Assembly: GCF_009389715.1 (NCBI RefSeq)
Contig: NW_024067737.1
Location: 569,501-633,500, forward strand
Origin: Phoenix dactylifera
Taxonomy: Eukaryota > Streptophyta > Magnoliopsida > Arecales > Arecaceae
Direction: 5' to 3'
Length of the DNA: 64,000 nt
Shown here: positions 9,177-19,435 of the stretch, piece after piece
Position numbering within the stretch: the first letter of the stretch is position 1
Layout of the letters: every line of letters begins with the position of its first letter
Translations under genes and position numbers: made by a program
Notes under the pieces: model-generated
Seen by the model: the letters and a program-made list of their open reading frames with translations, nothing else
The model's database searches: none
Told to the model about the DNA's origin: nothing

Positions 9177-12100
9177 GAGTGTCTTGCAGCCAAGGTCAAC
9201 AAAAATTGCTGGTATTTGGATAGTGGCTGCTCAAGGCACATGACGGGTGATAAAGACCAATTTTTCACCCTTGAAGCTAAGAAGGGAGGTGTTGTGACGT
9301 TTGGAGACAACAACCAAGGTCACATCATTGGCATTGGTAAAGTTCAAATCACCCCTTCTACTTTTATAGATAATGTTAGATATGTTGATGGTCTTAAACA
9401 TAACTTGTTAAGCATTAGTCAATTATGTGATAAAGGATATGATGTTATGTTTAAACCATCACTATGTATTATAACAAATCCTAATGATAATAGTTTGGTC
9501 TTTAAAGGGATTAGACGTGGAAATGTATATGTTGTAGACCTAGAAGATCTTGCAAAACATAACCAATGTCTAGTTGTAAATGAAACCAAAGAAAATGATG
9601 CTAGTTGGTTATGGCACCGTAAGTTAGGTCATGCAAGCATGGACACAATAACTAAACTAGTTAAAAGAGACTCCGTGATAGGTTTGCCAAAATTAAAATT
9701 TGAAAAGAACAAAATCTGTGAAGCATGTCAATTTGGCAAACAATCTAGGAATTCTTTTAAATCCATAAAATGTGTCTCTACCTCTAGGCCTCTAGAATTA
9801 TTACATATGGACTTATTTGGTCCTACTAGAACAACAAGCCTAGGTGGAAATAAATATGGTCTAGTTATAGTAGATGATTACTCTAGGTACACATGGGTCA
9901 TGTTTCTAGCGCATAAGGATCAAGCATTTTCTATGTTTAAGAAGTTCCACAAGGAAGTAACAAATGCTAGAGAATCCTCAGTTATAGCTATTAGAAGTGA
10001 CCATGGTACCGAATTCGAAAATCAATTATTTGATGAATTTTGTAGCAAAAAGGGGATAACCCATAATTTCTCAGCACCTAGGACACCACAGCAAAATGGA
10101 GTTGTTGAAAGGAAAAATAGAACACTAGAGGAAATGGCTAGAACGATGTTATGTGAAAGTAACCTCCCTAAGTATTTTTGGGGAGAAGCCATTAATACTT
10201 CTTGCCATATATTAAATAGAGTTCTATTAAGACCCATCATAAAGAAAACACCATATGAACTGTGGAAAAACAGAAAACCAAAGGTTAACTATTTTCATGT
10301 TTTTGGATGTAGGTGTTTTGTACATAATAATGGGAAAGATAATCTAGGGAAATTTGACCCTAAATCTGATGAAGGAATATTCCTAGGTTATTCTACAACT
10401 AGTAAAGCCTATAGAATCTTTAATAAAAGAACTCTAGTTATAGAAGAATCCATACATGTTGTTTTTGATGACTCTAGTGACATCTCATCTAGTAAGAAGG
10501 TTAATTTTGATGATGATATTGAAATACTTGAAGAAAAGATAGATGAGATGGGATTACGAGATGATAATCAAAAGTTGATTGAAGGAGAATCATCAAACCA
10601 AGAGCCTATAGTGGATCATGGGCTAACTAAAGCTTGGAGGTATGCTCACGGGCATCCTAAGGAACTAATTCTAGATGATCCATCACAACCGGTTAGGACT
10701 AGAGCATCCCTTAGGAATATGAATAATCATCTAGCCTTTGTTTCACACTTTGAGCCCAAACATATAGAAGAAGCCGAAAATGATGTAAATTGGATAAATG
10801 CAATGCAAGAAGAACTAAACCAATTTACTAGAAACAAAGTGTGGGATCTAGTAGAGAGACCTTCTGAATATCCAATTATTGGTACAAAATGGATATATAA
10901 AAATAAGCTAGATGAAAATGGAATTGTTATACGGAATAAGGCTAGACTAGTAGCAAAGGGTTATAATCAAGAAGAAGGTATAGACTTTGATGAAACCTTT
11001 GCTCCCGTAGCTAGACTTGAGGCTATTAGACTATTATTAGCATATGCATGCTCTAAAGATTTCAAACTATTTCAAATGGATGTAAAGAGTGCATTTTTAA
11101 ATGGGTATATTAATGAGGAGGTGTATGTAGAACAACCTCCTGGTTTCGAAAATCATCAATACCCTAATCATGTGTATAAACTAAACAAAGCACTTTATGG
11201 GTTAAAACAAGCACCTAGAGCATGGTATGAGAGACTTAGTAAATTCCTATTAGAACATGAATTCTCTAGGGGAAATGTAGACACAACATTATTTCTGAAA
11301 AGACAAAATAAGGATATGTTGTTAGTACAGATTTATGTTGATGATATCATTTTCGGTGCCACTAACAATCGCCTCTGCGAAGAATTTGCTGATTTGATGC
11401 AGAGTGAGTTTGAAATGAGCATGATGGGAGAACTGAACTACTTCCTCGGGCTTCAAATCAAACAATCTGAAGAAGGCATCTTCATCAATCAAGCAAAATA
11501 TATCAAGGAGATGCTCAAGAAGTTTGATATGGAGGGAAACAAATCAATCAGCACCCCCATGAGCTCATCATGTAAGTTAGACCAAGATGAATCAGGTAAA
11601 TCCGTCGATCAAAAACTTTATAGAGGTATGATAGGTTCTTTACTGTATCTTACTGCAAGTAGACCTGATATTATGTTTAGTGTGTGCATGTGTGCTAGAT
11701 ATCAGGCTAATCCTAAAGAATCACACCTAGCTGCAGTTAAAAGAATCTTTAAATACTTAATAGGAACTAAGAACATAGGACTGTGGTACTCTAAAGAATC
11801 TAGCCTAAACTTAATAGGGTACACAGATTCAGACTTCGCTGGATGTAAACTTGATAGAAAAAGTACCAGCGGGTCTTGTCAATTTCTAGGAGAAAACCTA
11901 ATCTCATGGTTTAGCAAGAAACAAAACTCGGTTGCATTATCCACTGCAGAAGCTGAATATGTTGCAGCCGGGAGTTGTTGTGCTCAAATCTTATGGATTA
12001 AACAACAATTAGAAGATTATGGCATTAAACAAGATGAAATCCCCATTAATTGTGATAACACAAGTGCCATAAATCTAACTAAAAATCCAATTCAACACTC

Positions 12101-12278
12101 AAGAACTAAACACATTGAGATAAGACATCACTTCATAAGAGATCATGTATTGAATGGTGATGTGTCACTCCACTTTGTGTGTACTGATAATCAATTAGCA
12201 GATATTTTCACAAAACCCCTAAGTGAAGAGAGATTTAGTGTGCTTAGAAGGGGATTAGGAGTGATTGATCCATCCTAG
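9177..12278 (+). CDS. pol: Copia Pol polyprotein (PR-IN-RT-RNaseH)
   Basis: An open frame of about 1030 residues that opens after a TAG at 9174-9176; no ATG precedes the protease core, so the start is undefined. Domains in order: aspartic protease [13 protein letters not shown] (9210 on); pre-integrase zinc-binding HHCC region (WHRKLGHA ... CEACQFGKQ); integrase core with D in HMDLFGP, D in RSDHGTEF and E in [14 protein letters not shown]; reverse transcriptase with [21 protein letters not shown] and the catalytic YVDDIIFG; RNase H with [16 protein letters not shown] and LADIFTKPL at the C-terminus. All catalytic residues are present and no internal stop occurs. It is in the +1 frame relative to gag, with both a gag stop and a pol-frame stop at the junction, so a single frameshift cannot fuse them. 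Confidence 0.93.
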   Translation, partial: ECLAAKVNKNCWYLDSGCSRHMTGDKDQFFTLEAKKGGVVTFGDNNQGHIIGIGKVQITPSTFIDNVRYVDGLKHNLLSISQLCDKGYDVMFKPSLCIITNPNDNSLVFKGIRRGNVYVVDLEDLAKHNQCLVVNETKENDASWLWHRKLGHASMDTITKLVKRDSVIGLPKLKFEKNKICEACQFGKQSRNSFKSIKCVSTSRPLELLHMDLFGPTRTTSLGGNKYGLVIVDDYSRYTWVMFLAHKDQAFSMFKKFHKEVTNARESSVIAIRSDHGTEFENQLFDEFCSKKGITHNFSAPRTPQQNGVVERKNRTLEEMARTMLCESNLPKYFWGEAINTSCHILNRVLLRPIIKKTPYELWKNRKPKVNYFHVFGCRCFVHNNGKDNLGKFDPKSDEGIFLGYSTTSKAYRIFNKRTLVIEESIHVVFDDSSDISSSKKVNFDDDIEILEEKIDEMGLRDDNQKLIEGESSNQEPIVDHGLTKAWRYAHGHPKELILDDPSQPVRTRASLRNMNNHLAFVSHFEPKHIEEAENDVNWINAMQEELNQFTRNKVWDLVERPSEYPIIGTKWIYKNKLDENGIVIRNKARLVAKGYNQEEGIDFDETFAPVARLEAIRLLLAYACSKDFKLFQMDVKSAFLNGYINEEVYVEQPPGFENHQYPNHVYKLNKALYGLKQAPRAWYERLSKFLLEHEFSRGNVDTTLFLKRQNKDMLLVQIYVDDIIFGATNNRLCEEFADLMQSEFEMSMMGELNYFLGLQIKQSEEGIFINQAKYIKEMLKKFDMEGNKSISTPMSSSCKLDQDESGKSVDQKLYRGMIGSLLYLTASRPDIMFSVCMCARYQANPKESHLAAVKRIFKYLIGTKNIGLWYSKESSLNLIGYTDSDFAGCKLDRKSTSGSCQFLGENLISWFSKKQNSVALSTAEAEYVAAGSCCAQILWIKQQLEDYGIKQDEIPINCDNTSAINLTKNPIQHSRTKHIEIRHHFIRDHVLNGDVSLHFVCTDNQLADIFTKPLSEERFSVLRRGLGVIDPS

Positions 12279-12840
12279 TGGGAGTTACCACTAGATTAAT
12301 TGATTTTAATGATGAGAATGAGGTTAAAAGAGAGTTTCTATTCAATGATCATCATATCAGTCCTTAATTAGGTGATTTTCCCTCATTTGGCGCGATTATA
12401 GCAAGAGTTTTAAGTGCGTGCCAAGGTTAGAGACGACTCGAGTAAGTTTCAGAGCCGGCTCCTAAGGGGGAGTCGACTCGCGCATTTGCGGGAGTCGACT
12501 CGCAAAGCTGGCAGCAAAAGGGGAGTCGACTCGCGCATATTCTGGAGTCGACTCGAGGTCGAGTCGACTCGCGACTCAGGGGAGTCGACTCGCAGTCGGG
12601 ATCCGACTTTTTAACCCTAGGTTTGTCGTTTCGCAAACACTTTTCCTCAAGCCGCCACTGTTCACAAAGCCCTAGAGCCGACTCCTAGGTCATCCCCGAT
12701 CGTCTCCAAGCCTTTTTCCCGTCGATTCTTCGCCGGACATTGAGTTTCCATCCGTTCCTAGGTCATTTCCGGTCCGTCCCGAGCTTCCTCTGTCCGTCCT
12801 TCATCGTCCTCAAGGTATTTTTATTCCCGTTTAGGTCAAG
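12279..12840 (+). other. Pol-ORF3 spacer with second palindrome cluster
   Basis: This non-coding interval turns from AT-rich to GC-rich. It carries six GAGTCGACTC copies starting at 12470, 12492, 12523, 12545, 12561 and 12582, with spacings of 22, 31, 22, 16 and 21 bp, about 250 bp upstream of the ORF3 ATG. A pyrimidine tract ending TTTAG at about 12834 lies just before the ATG and could act as a splice acceptor for a subgenomic ORF3 RNA. That is inference; no matching donor was identified. Confidence 0.7.
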
Positions 12841-14424
12841 ATGCCTCGTAAGGCCGTCGTTAGGAAGAGGTCCCGTCCCGCGGCCGTTCCCGAGCGGCGC
12901 TCCAAGGCGCGGCATGATCCCGCGAGGCAACCACCTCCGGATCGTTCCCCGCCTAGGGAGGTTCATGTTAGGCCATTGGCCGGGAAGGCCGTCTCCACCG
13001 GGAGGTATGTCGATTTTGACTTCCTCTCCCGGGAAGGGTTCACCATAGGCGATAGGCTTAGAGCCCAGGGTCTAGAGTACTTCCTCACCTTGGACCTTCC
13101 CACCTATCCTGGCCTAGTTCAAGAGTTCTATAGTACCGTCCATCGGGGAGATGGAGGTATTGAGGGCACGGTATTAGGTGTCCCATTACGTGTCACGGAG
13201 GATCTCGTTGCCCATATCCTCCACCTTCCACTGGTAGGGGTAGCTCCTGCACATCCTGAGGATAGATTTGAGGCCCTTACGATCGTCTTAGGGCAGCCAC
13301 CTCAGTCCCCCCTAGATGAGGTATCTGCTAGCTCACTTCCTATTGAAGTGAGAATCCTCTTGAGCATTCTATCCAGGTCCATCTTCCCTAAGACAGGAAG
13401 ATTTGATTTTGTGAATGAGAGGGACCTAGCTATTATGTCTTACATTCTTCAGGACACCCCGGTCAACTTCCCCAAGCTGATTTATAGGTATATGTGCGAG
13501 CCTTTAGATAGACCTAGGCTCTCCCTCCCATACGGGATGGTATTCACTCTCCTGTTTAGGCAGTACGAAATTTCCATTCCTGAGAGGGAACCCTCTCGTG
13601 CCTTGCGATGGACTGATCGCTTGGGTACGGGGACCATGCACAGGATGGAATTTCGGAAGAAAGACGGGATCTGGGTTAGGAAGTCCACTCTCACTGCTCA
13701 GACCACCAGACCATCACCCAGTCCTGAGCCAGACTCTGATTACCCAGACTCTCCACATCATCCAGACCTTCCATCCACTCCTCCTGCTCCTACCACCTCT
13801 GCCGGACCTTCCTCCTCAGCTCCACCATCTATGGAGGTCCGTATTGATCCAGAGCAGCTCCGAGAGCTGCGGCAGGAGATCGTCCGAGATTTGAGGGACG
13901 AGCTGCTCCGGGAGCTCCGAGGTTCCGTGCCAGCTGCCACTCCTGCACCCACTCCTGCACCCACTCCATCCTCCGTATTGGTGCCATCCTTGACAGCCGT
14001 GACAGACATGACGGCTAAAGTGCGGGAAGAGATATATAATATCAGGGATTTGATGCAGGCCCAGTTCCGCAACATGAGGGAGATCAAGAGCACCACTCGA
14101 CAGTTTCGAGAGGAGATAGGCCGTGACATGCACACCACTACCGAGGGGGCCGAGCGCTTGTCGAATGTGATTGTCGGCAAGCTGGACGCACTTCAGACCT
14201 CAGTGACTGGGCTTCAGACGTCGGTGACTGAGCTCTCCACTATGCACAGCAGAGCCACCTCGTCTATCATCACACAGCTTAGCCATGTCACAGAGGCAGT
14301 CGCCCTCCTCATGGAGCGGAGCAGATTGGGAGGAGGAGCCACATCCTCCAGAGGAGGAGACGCATCCTCGAGAGGAGGAGCTACATCCTCGAGAGGGGGA
14401 GCTACATCCTCGAGGAGGACATAG
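12841..14424 (+). CDS. Third ORF of copia element, unknown function
   Basis: A 527-residue protein in the position of the envelope-like ORF of SIRE elements, but I see no convincing transmembrane segment or signal peptide. Residues 1-45 are strongly basic and proline-rich (MPRKAVVRKRSRP), like a nuclear or nucleic-acid-binding tail. About residues 55-285 form a globular domain (GLEYFLTLDLPTYPGLVQEF near 78, VTEDLVAHILHLP near 120) that resembles the 'putative plant transposon protein' domain found in many plant retroelements; this match is from memory and untested. A Pro/Ser/Thr linker follows (about 290-335), then an Arg/Glu/Leu coiled coil (about 340-365) and further helical segments to about 480. 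The tail has repeated GGATSSR units. It is visibly GC-rich, unlike the AT-rich gag and pol. The frame is intact. Confidence 0.8.
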   Translation: MPRKAVVRKRSRPAAVPERRSKARHDPARQPPPDRSPPREVHVRPLAGKAVSTGRYVDFDFLSREGFTIGDRLRAQGLEYFLTLDLPTYPGLVQEFYSTVHRGDGGIEGTVLGVPLRVTEDLVAHILHLPLVGVAPAHPEDRFEALTIVLGQPPQSPLDEVSASSLPIEVRILLSILSRSIFPKTGRFDFVNERDLAIMSYILQDTPVNFPKLIYRYMCEPLDRPRLSLPYGMVFTLLFRQYEISIPEREPSRALRWTDRLGTGTMHRMEFRKKDGIWVRKSTLTAQTTRPSPSPEPDSDYPDSPHHPDLPSTPPAPTTSAGPSSSAPPSMEVRIDPEQLRELRQEIVRDLRDELLRELRGSVPAATPAPTPAPTPSSVLVPSLTAVTDMTAKVREEIYNIRDLMQAQFRNMREIKSTTRQFREEIGRDMHTTTEGAERLSNVIVGKLDALQTSVTGLQTSVTELSTMHSRATSSIITQLSHVTEAVALLMERSRLGGGATSSRGGDASSRGGATSSRGGATSSRRT

Positions 14425-15199
14425 ATGATTTTGAGTTGTGTTTTATCTTCTTTTGTATTGTTTTTGCCTTACTTATAGTATGCTCAAATGTATTCACCTT
14501 CATATCAATACAATGAGTAGACATCTTATCTTTATTTCTGTGCCAATTGACTGTGCCATTTGATGTTTGATTGTGCCATTTGTGCCATTGATTGTGTGTG
14601 TGATTACCTCCTTTTTGATATGATGACAAAAAGGGGGAGAAATATGTATAAAATATGTAATAAGGGGAGAAATATGGTTAAAATATGTAAAAGAACTCTT
14701 AAAAACACACACAAATTTGTTCTAAGTGGATTCGGTACCTCGAGGCTCATTATCTCTCTTTTGGGGCTCCTAATGGAGTAATCTCCAGAATCTATTCAAG
14801 GGATATTCGGAGATTAGCTTAATCGTACTCAAGAACAAATTGACAGATTTTCCCTCTAAAAACAAAAAATTCAGTTCAAAAATTTCAAAGCATTAAAAGG
14901 AAATTCAGAAAACTAAAACTAGTTGAATGCATATGTTGAGGGGGAGAATCTGAATTTTAATCAAGATAAATCATTGATAACATATAAGCCAAACAATTGA
15001 TTGCATAATATGGAGGCTTATATAATTCCAAATGAAAGGGGGAGCTTTAACTCCGAAATTTAAATGTTTCACACCTTTCAAACTTGGATAAATTAAATTT
15101 TCAGACATTTGAATTCACTTATGAATTTTATTTCATTATTTATTGAGCAATTCATTTTACGTATACTCAAAGTTTTGTCATCATCAAAAAGGGGGAGAT
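14425..15199 (+). other. Post-ORF3 UTR with repeated purine tracts and PPT
   Basis: AT-rich, no gene. Purine tracts resembling the polypurine tract recur at about 14625-14640 (AAAAAGGGGGAGA), 14938-14947, 15037-15046 and finally 15186-15198, the last just before the 3' LTR and therefore the expected plus-strand primer site. A short TGTGCCATT motif repeats near 14540-14590. Confidence 0.75.
15186..15198 (+). promoter_or_regulatory. Polypurine tract
   Basis: AAAAAGGGGGAGA immediately upstream of the TG of the 3' LTR (two bases, TT, lie at the junction), the canonical position for the plus-strand DNA primer. Confidence 0.9.
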
Positions 15200-17086
15200 T
15201 GTGGAGTGATTGATTAAAACCCCGTTTGATTTTGATGAGCTCAAAGCATTTGAGTATATCGTGTGATTACTAATGAATTCAATTGAGTGTTTCAGTGAAA
15301 ATCCTGCTCAAGTGTTTCTAGACATGGTTTACAGTATTTTGGATAAGTTAAGAAGTCTGCTGAACCAATGTCTGAGACTCGAGTCGACTCCCGAGTTTCA
15401 CGAGTCGACTCCAAGCGTATCAAGGTCACTGGCACGAGCTCGAGTCGACTCCTAATCAGTATGAGTCGACTCCGACTGAAAACAGACAGAAGGATAGAAT
15501 AGCAGTCTTTCAGATCTGAGATTCGAGTCGACTCCAGTGGAACGCGAGTCGACTCCCAGCGGTGCACAAAGAAAAAGTCAGAGAGTGTTTTATGGACTCT
15601 GAGATTCGAGTCGACTCCAGTGGAACGCGAGTCGACTCCCAGCGGTGCACAAAGAAAAAGTCAGAGAGTGTTTTATGGACTCTGAGATTCGAGTCGACTC
15701 CCGCATTACGCGAGTCGACTCCAAGATTGTGCGACCATCAACAGAGAAAACCATGTTACTGCCACTGAGATTCGAGTCGACTCCCAGACAGCTCGAGTCG
15801 ACACCAAGACAAGCTTCACGTCAAAAGGCAGAAGACCAACTTTCGGAAACTGAGAGCCGAGTCGACTCCAAGGAAGTTCGAGTCGACTCCAAGACTGGAT
15901 GAGCCAAAAGACAGAGAATCGGGAGTTCGGGCTCTGAGATTCGAGTCGACTCCCAGGACAGTCGAGTCGACTCGAGAGGGCAAAATTCAAATTTGTATCC
16001 ACGGTCTACAGAGGAAAAGCCGACTCCAAAATTGCCAGGTCAGCGCCAGAAGTTGGCGAGTCGACTCCGGGCCAAGACGAGTCGACTCCCAGTCGTGACG
16101 GCAACTTTAATTCAAACTTGGAACAGTTGCCGAGTCGACTCCTGAAAAGCTTGAGTCGACTCCCGCTACAGCCGAGTCGACTCCTGATCGCGCGAGTCGA
16201 CTCCAACCCACCAACGGTCACATTGTCAGGCTGCGCAGAGTGTGCAGAACGGCCAGAAAAAGTGGAGTAACGGCTAGTTTCCGTGGGGGTTGGCTTAAAT
16301 AGCCACAGAAGACTGTAGCAAAATAGAGAACATACATTCCACTCCAAGCATTCAAGTCTTCAAGCTTTGCAAGTGCTCTTCAACGAGAAAAAGGGGAGAT
16401 CAGCATTTACTGCGCCACCAACTTCTCCCCAGCATTCAAAGCTTCCTCCTCCTACATTCAAGTCGATCACTCATCCAAGAGGAGACCAGAGTCAAGAAGC
16501 CATTCCTCTACTTAAGCTTAAAAGCGTTTGAGGGCTTCTAAACTCATCCTTGAATATATTGTTTCATACCTGCTTTTGAGAAGCTTATTTTCTGTTTTCT
16601 TTCTACTACGTGTATTTACTTGGTTCAATCGGGGGATTGAATCAAGGGGATAAAGGTTAGTTGGTGAGCCAGTTTTAAAACCAACGTGTGAAAGGGTTTG
16701 ATTGTGAGCCCGGGAAAACAATCGGGGTTGGTTCTAGTCGGTGAGCCTGGGAAAACCGACCGAGTTCGTTGTTAGCTCGTAAAACAACAAGTTTGGTTGT
16801 GAGCTTGCAAAACAACCGGCTGTAATCCAAGGGGGTTATAGTGTATTCCCAAGAGAAACTTGGGGAGTGGACGTAGGAGCAAGGGATAGCTCCGAACCAC
16901 TATAAAACTTGTGTTTGTGATTGATTGTCTCTTCCTCTTCTCATTTCATATTGCTCACAGCACATAGTAATTAATTAAATAACTTGGCATAGTTTTTAAT
17001 TAATCATCCATAACGTTTTAAATTATCCAAATTGTTTTAAAACCCAATTCACCCCCCCCCCTCTTGGGTTGTCTATCTGGGCAACA
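15200..17086 (+). repeat. 3' LTR of young copia element
   Basis: The 1887-bp direct copy of 5459-7344, offset by 9741 bp. Only two differences were seen: T at 15500 for G at 5759, and one extra C in the C-run near the end. It repeats the palindrome array (15381-16203) and the hairpin chain (16622-16905). Confidence 0.95.
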
Positions 17087-17091
17087 CAATT
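17087..17091 (+). repeat. Target-site duplication CAATT (right)
   Basis: Exact partner of 5454-5458, directly after the 3' LTR. Confidence 0.95.
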
Positions 17092-17662
17092 CTCTATCTT
17101 TTGAACTAATCTGCCTCGGAGTCGACTCGGGCTTTGTTGGAGTCGACTCGGCTAACTTGGGGGTCGACTCTGAAATACTTGGAGTCGACTCGTTCACAGG
17201 ATCTCCAAAACTGAGTCTCTGCCTTTCAGACTGTTTTCCTCTAGGAGTCGACTCGAACAAACTAGGAGTCGACTCGGCTGATATGGGAGATTCTACAGTC
17301 TCACTGTTAGTATGTAATTGAAGCACATGTGAGCTAATCTGAGATTTATCATAAATAATTTCTAAAGTATCCCAGATTTCTTTAGCAGATAAACATGCAG
17401 AAATCTTATTAAATATAGTTTCATGGATAGCACAATATAGTATGTTCATAGCATTAGCATTCAATTGTGCTAAGTCTTTTTCATTAATAGTTTGAGAGAG
17501 TGTGTGAAGGTCATTTATTATGATATTCCATAAATCATAGTTTTGTGATTGAATAAAAATGCGCATGCGTGCTTTCCAATGTGTGTAGTTTATGCCATTA
17601 AATAGTGGAGGTCTATCAATTAATTATCTCTCTCCTAGAAAACTATCTATTTGAGTTGTCAT
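17087..17662 (-). pseudogene. Decayed copia gag, N-terminal part, with ESTP repeats
   Basis: The minus-strand gag start (ATG at 17662) is followed by a stop at codon 13, then a recognisable N-terminal gag domain (RPPLFNG, HWKARMRIFIQS, NAMNILYCAIHE, SAKEIWDTLE). Where the young gag continues with the second half of the UBN2 domain, this copy switches to a repeat domain of ESTP heptads encoded by the GAGTCGACTC array (17266, 17245, 17182, 17161, 17140, 17119, mostly 21 bp apart). The gag then continues at 5453-4516 beyond the inserted young element. About 130 residues of normal gag are missing at this point, so the array replaced or displaced them. Confidence 0.8.
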
Positions 17663-17710
17663 GATCTTTGGCTCTTGATCGTAAGATCAACAATTAATCT
17701 TAGAGCACCT

Positions 17711-17722
17711 GCTCTGATACCA
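17711..17722 (-). promoter_or_regulatory. Primer-binding site of old copia element
   Basis: On the minus strand this reads TGGTATCAGAGC, two bases from the LTR end at 17725, confirming the orientation and the LTR boundary of the old element. Confidence 0.9.
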
Positions 17723-18091
17723 CTTGTTGCCCAAGGTGACAACCCAAGAGGGGGGTGAATTGGGTTTTCTAAAAATTATATTCCCTTTTGAATTGAATGC
17801 AGCGGAATGATAAGATGTTATTTACTTAAGCTCTAGGCAATTATAAGTAAAGCAGTAGAAAATTAAGTTAGAGCAATTATATTATGGCTTTAGGGTGCAA
17901 TTGATCTAAAATCAACTTATAGTTGTATGATCAATTTTAATCTATGTGAATAGTAAGAATGGAGTGGAAGCTAAGCAAGTTCTAAACAATCACTTATAAA
18001 TCAATTGGAAACAAAGCTAGAGATATTACACAATCAAGTATGAATGTAAGGCATGAAACATAAGAGATAAGGCATCACAAACACAAAGATG

Positions 18092-18472
18092 TATAGTGGT
18101 TCGGTGCACCCCAGCACCTACATCCACTTCCCAAGACCTCTTGGTAATTTCACTATAACCCCTCAGATTATAGCCGGTTGTTTTACAAGCTCACAACCTA
18201 ACTTGTTGTTTTCACGAGATCACAATGAACTCGGTCGGTTTTCACAGGCTCACCGACTAGAACCAACCGATTGTTTTCCGGGTTCACAATCAACCCAGTT
18301 GGTTTTCTCAAAGGCTCACCAACCACAACCTTACAACGATTGTTTTCCGGGTTCACAATCAACCCAGTTGGTTTTCCCAAAGGCTCACCAACCACAACCT
18401 TACAACGTTGGTTTTATACTTGGCTCACCAACAAACTTTAACCCCTTGATTCAATCCCTTGATTGAATCAAG
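18092..18472 (-). ncRNA. Expanded hairpin chain in old LTR
   Basis: The minus strand carries the same hairpin chain as the young LTR, but with the GTTGGT/ACCAAC and GATTGT/ACAATC hairpins present as extra tandem copies, giving eight GTGAGC-loop hairpins between 18176 and 18432. The first stem is a perfect 12 bp (18445-18456 with 18461-18472). The last hairpin is GGTGC/GCACC (18103-18118), where the young copy has GGAGC/GCTCC, a double compensatory change. The outer stem TATAGTG/CACTATA (18092-18098 with 18151-18157) is kept. Confidence 0.8.
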
Positions 18473-19396
18473 TTACAAGATATTAGAACAAGGGTTTAAA
18501 ACAAATACAAGCTTCTTAAACAAGCAGATATAACAATGTAAACAAATAGAGTAAAGAGAAGAAGCCCTCAAATAAGTTTTGTAGATAAAGGAACTCGGCT
18601 TCTTCTTTACTTGATTCTTTTCTGATTTCACACGAGGTAGAGGATCACTGAGGCAGCATACAGTTCGAAAGGAAGCTTTGGGATTCACTCGGATACTCTT
18701 CTTCTCTCACTTTTGCTTTGAATGGCCCTTTTGTGCTTTTGGAAGGTTTCTCTTGAAATCTTCTTGAAATCTCTTCCCTATGTGTTCTCTCCCACTTTCT
18801 TAACTTTTCCCCTAGCTTTTCCCTTGATTTTATAGCTTTGGATGGCATGGGAACAAAGATCTAGCCGTTAGAGACAAAAATAGAGCTGTTGGAGTTGAGA
18901 AAAAACTAGCTGTTATGCCTCCCAGCGTGCTCGAGTCGACTCGGCTGAAGCAGGAGTCGACTCGACTGAAGCAGGAGTCGACTCGGCTGGGAGTCGACTC
19001 GAGCACTGCAGCGCTGAAAATCAACTCTCTGTCTTTTTGTCTGTTCTCAGTCGGAGTCGACTCGCAAAATCCCGGAGTCGACTCGAGCTCTGTTCCTTGA
19101 AACTCCAGAGTGCCAGAGTCGACTCTGAACTTCCAGGAGTCGACTCGAGGACTATTCTTTTGAATCTTTCTTTGAATTTGCTCCAACTTGAATCCTTTGA
19201 ACTTGAAACTTGGGCCAATGAAGTGTAGCTTTCTTCCAACTTTTCTTGAGAGCTTTTGAGGCCTTCTTGTATTTTTCCAACTTGCTATGTTCCTTGCAAA
19301 ACAAATTATCTTTCTTCTTGCAACACAAGCATTAGTAATTATACTTCAAGATTTTGTGATCATCAAAATTAATCTTTAAATCAATCTTTAGGTCAT

Positions 19397-19418
19397 CATA
19401 TATATATATATATATATA
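19397..19418. repeat. (AT)n microsatellite
   Basis: A run of TA dinucleotides inside the distal U3 of the old LTR. Confidence 0.9.
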
Positions 19419-19435
19419 AAAAGTTCTCTCCAACA

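Larger units (their letters stand above)
5459..17086 (+). mobile_element. Young complete SIRE/Maximus-like copia element
   Basis: An 11,628-bp Ty1/copia element flanked by CAATT duplications. Order: 5' LTR 5459-7344, initiator-Met-type PBS at 7347, gag, pol (protease, integrase, RT, RNase H), a third ORF, polypurine tract at 15186-15198, 3' LTR 15200-17086. Both LTRs begin TG and end CA. Their only differences are G/T at 5759 versus 15500 and one C in the run near the LTR end, so the insertion is very recent. The long LTRs, large coiled-coil gag and extra post-pol ORF fit the SIRE/Maximus lineage. All pol catalytic motifs look intact; the gag-pol junction contains a stop and a frame change. 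It inserted into the gag of an older relative. Confidence 0.95.
17725..19435 (-). repeat. 5' LTR of old copia element
   Basis: A 1711-bp LTR on the minus strand, starting TGTTGGAGAGAAC (right end) and ending GGGCAACA (left end). U3 holds eight GAGTCGACTC copies (18933, 18954, 18975, 18991, 19054, 19075, 19116, 19137). A TATAAAA box lies at about 18828-18834 (minus). R/U5 holds an expanded hairpin chain (18092-18472). Sequence outside these structures has diverged strongly from the young LTR. Confidence 0.9.
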
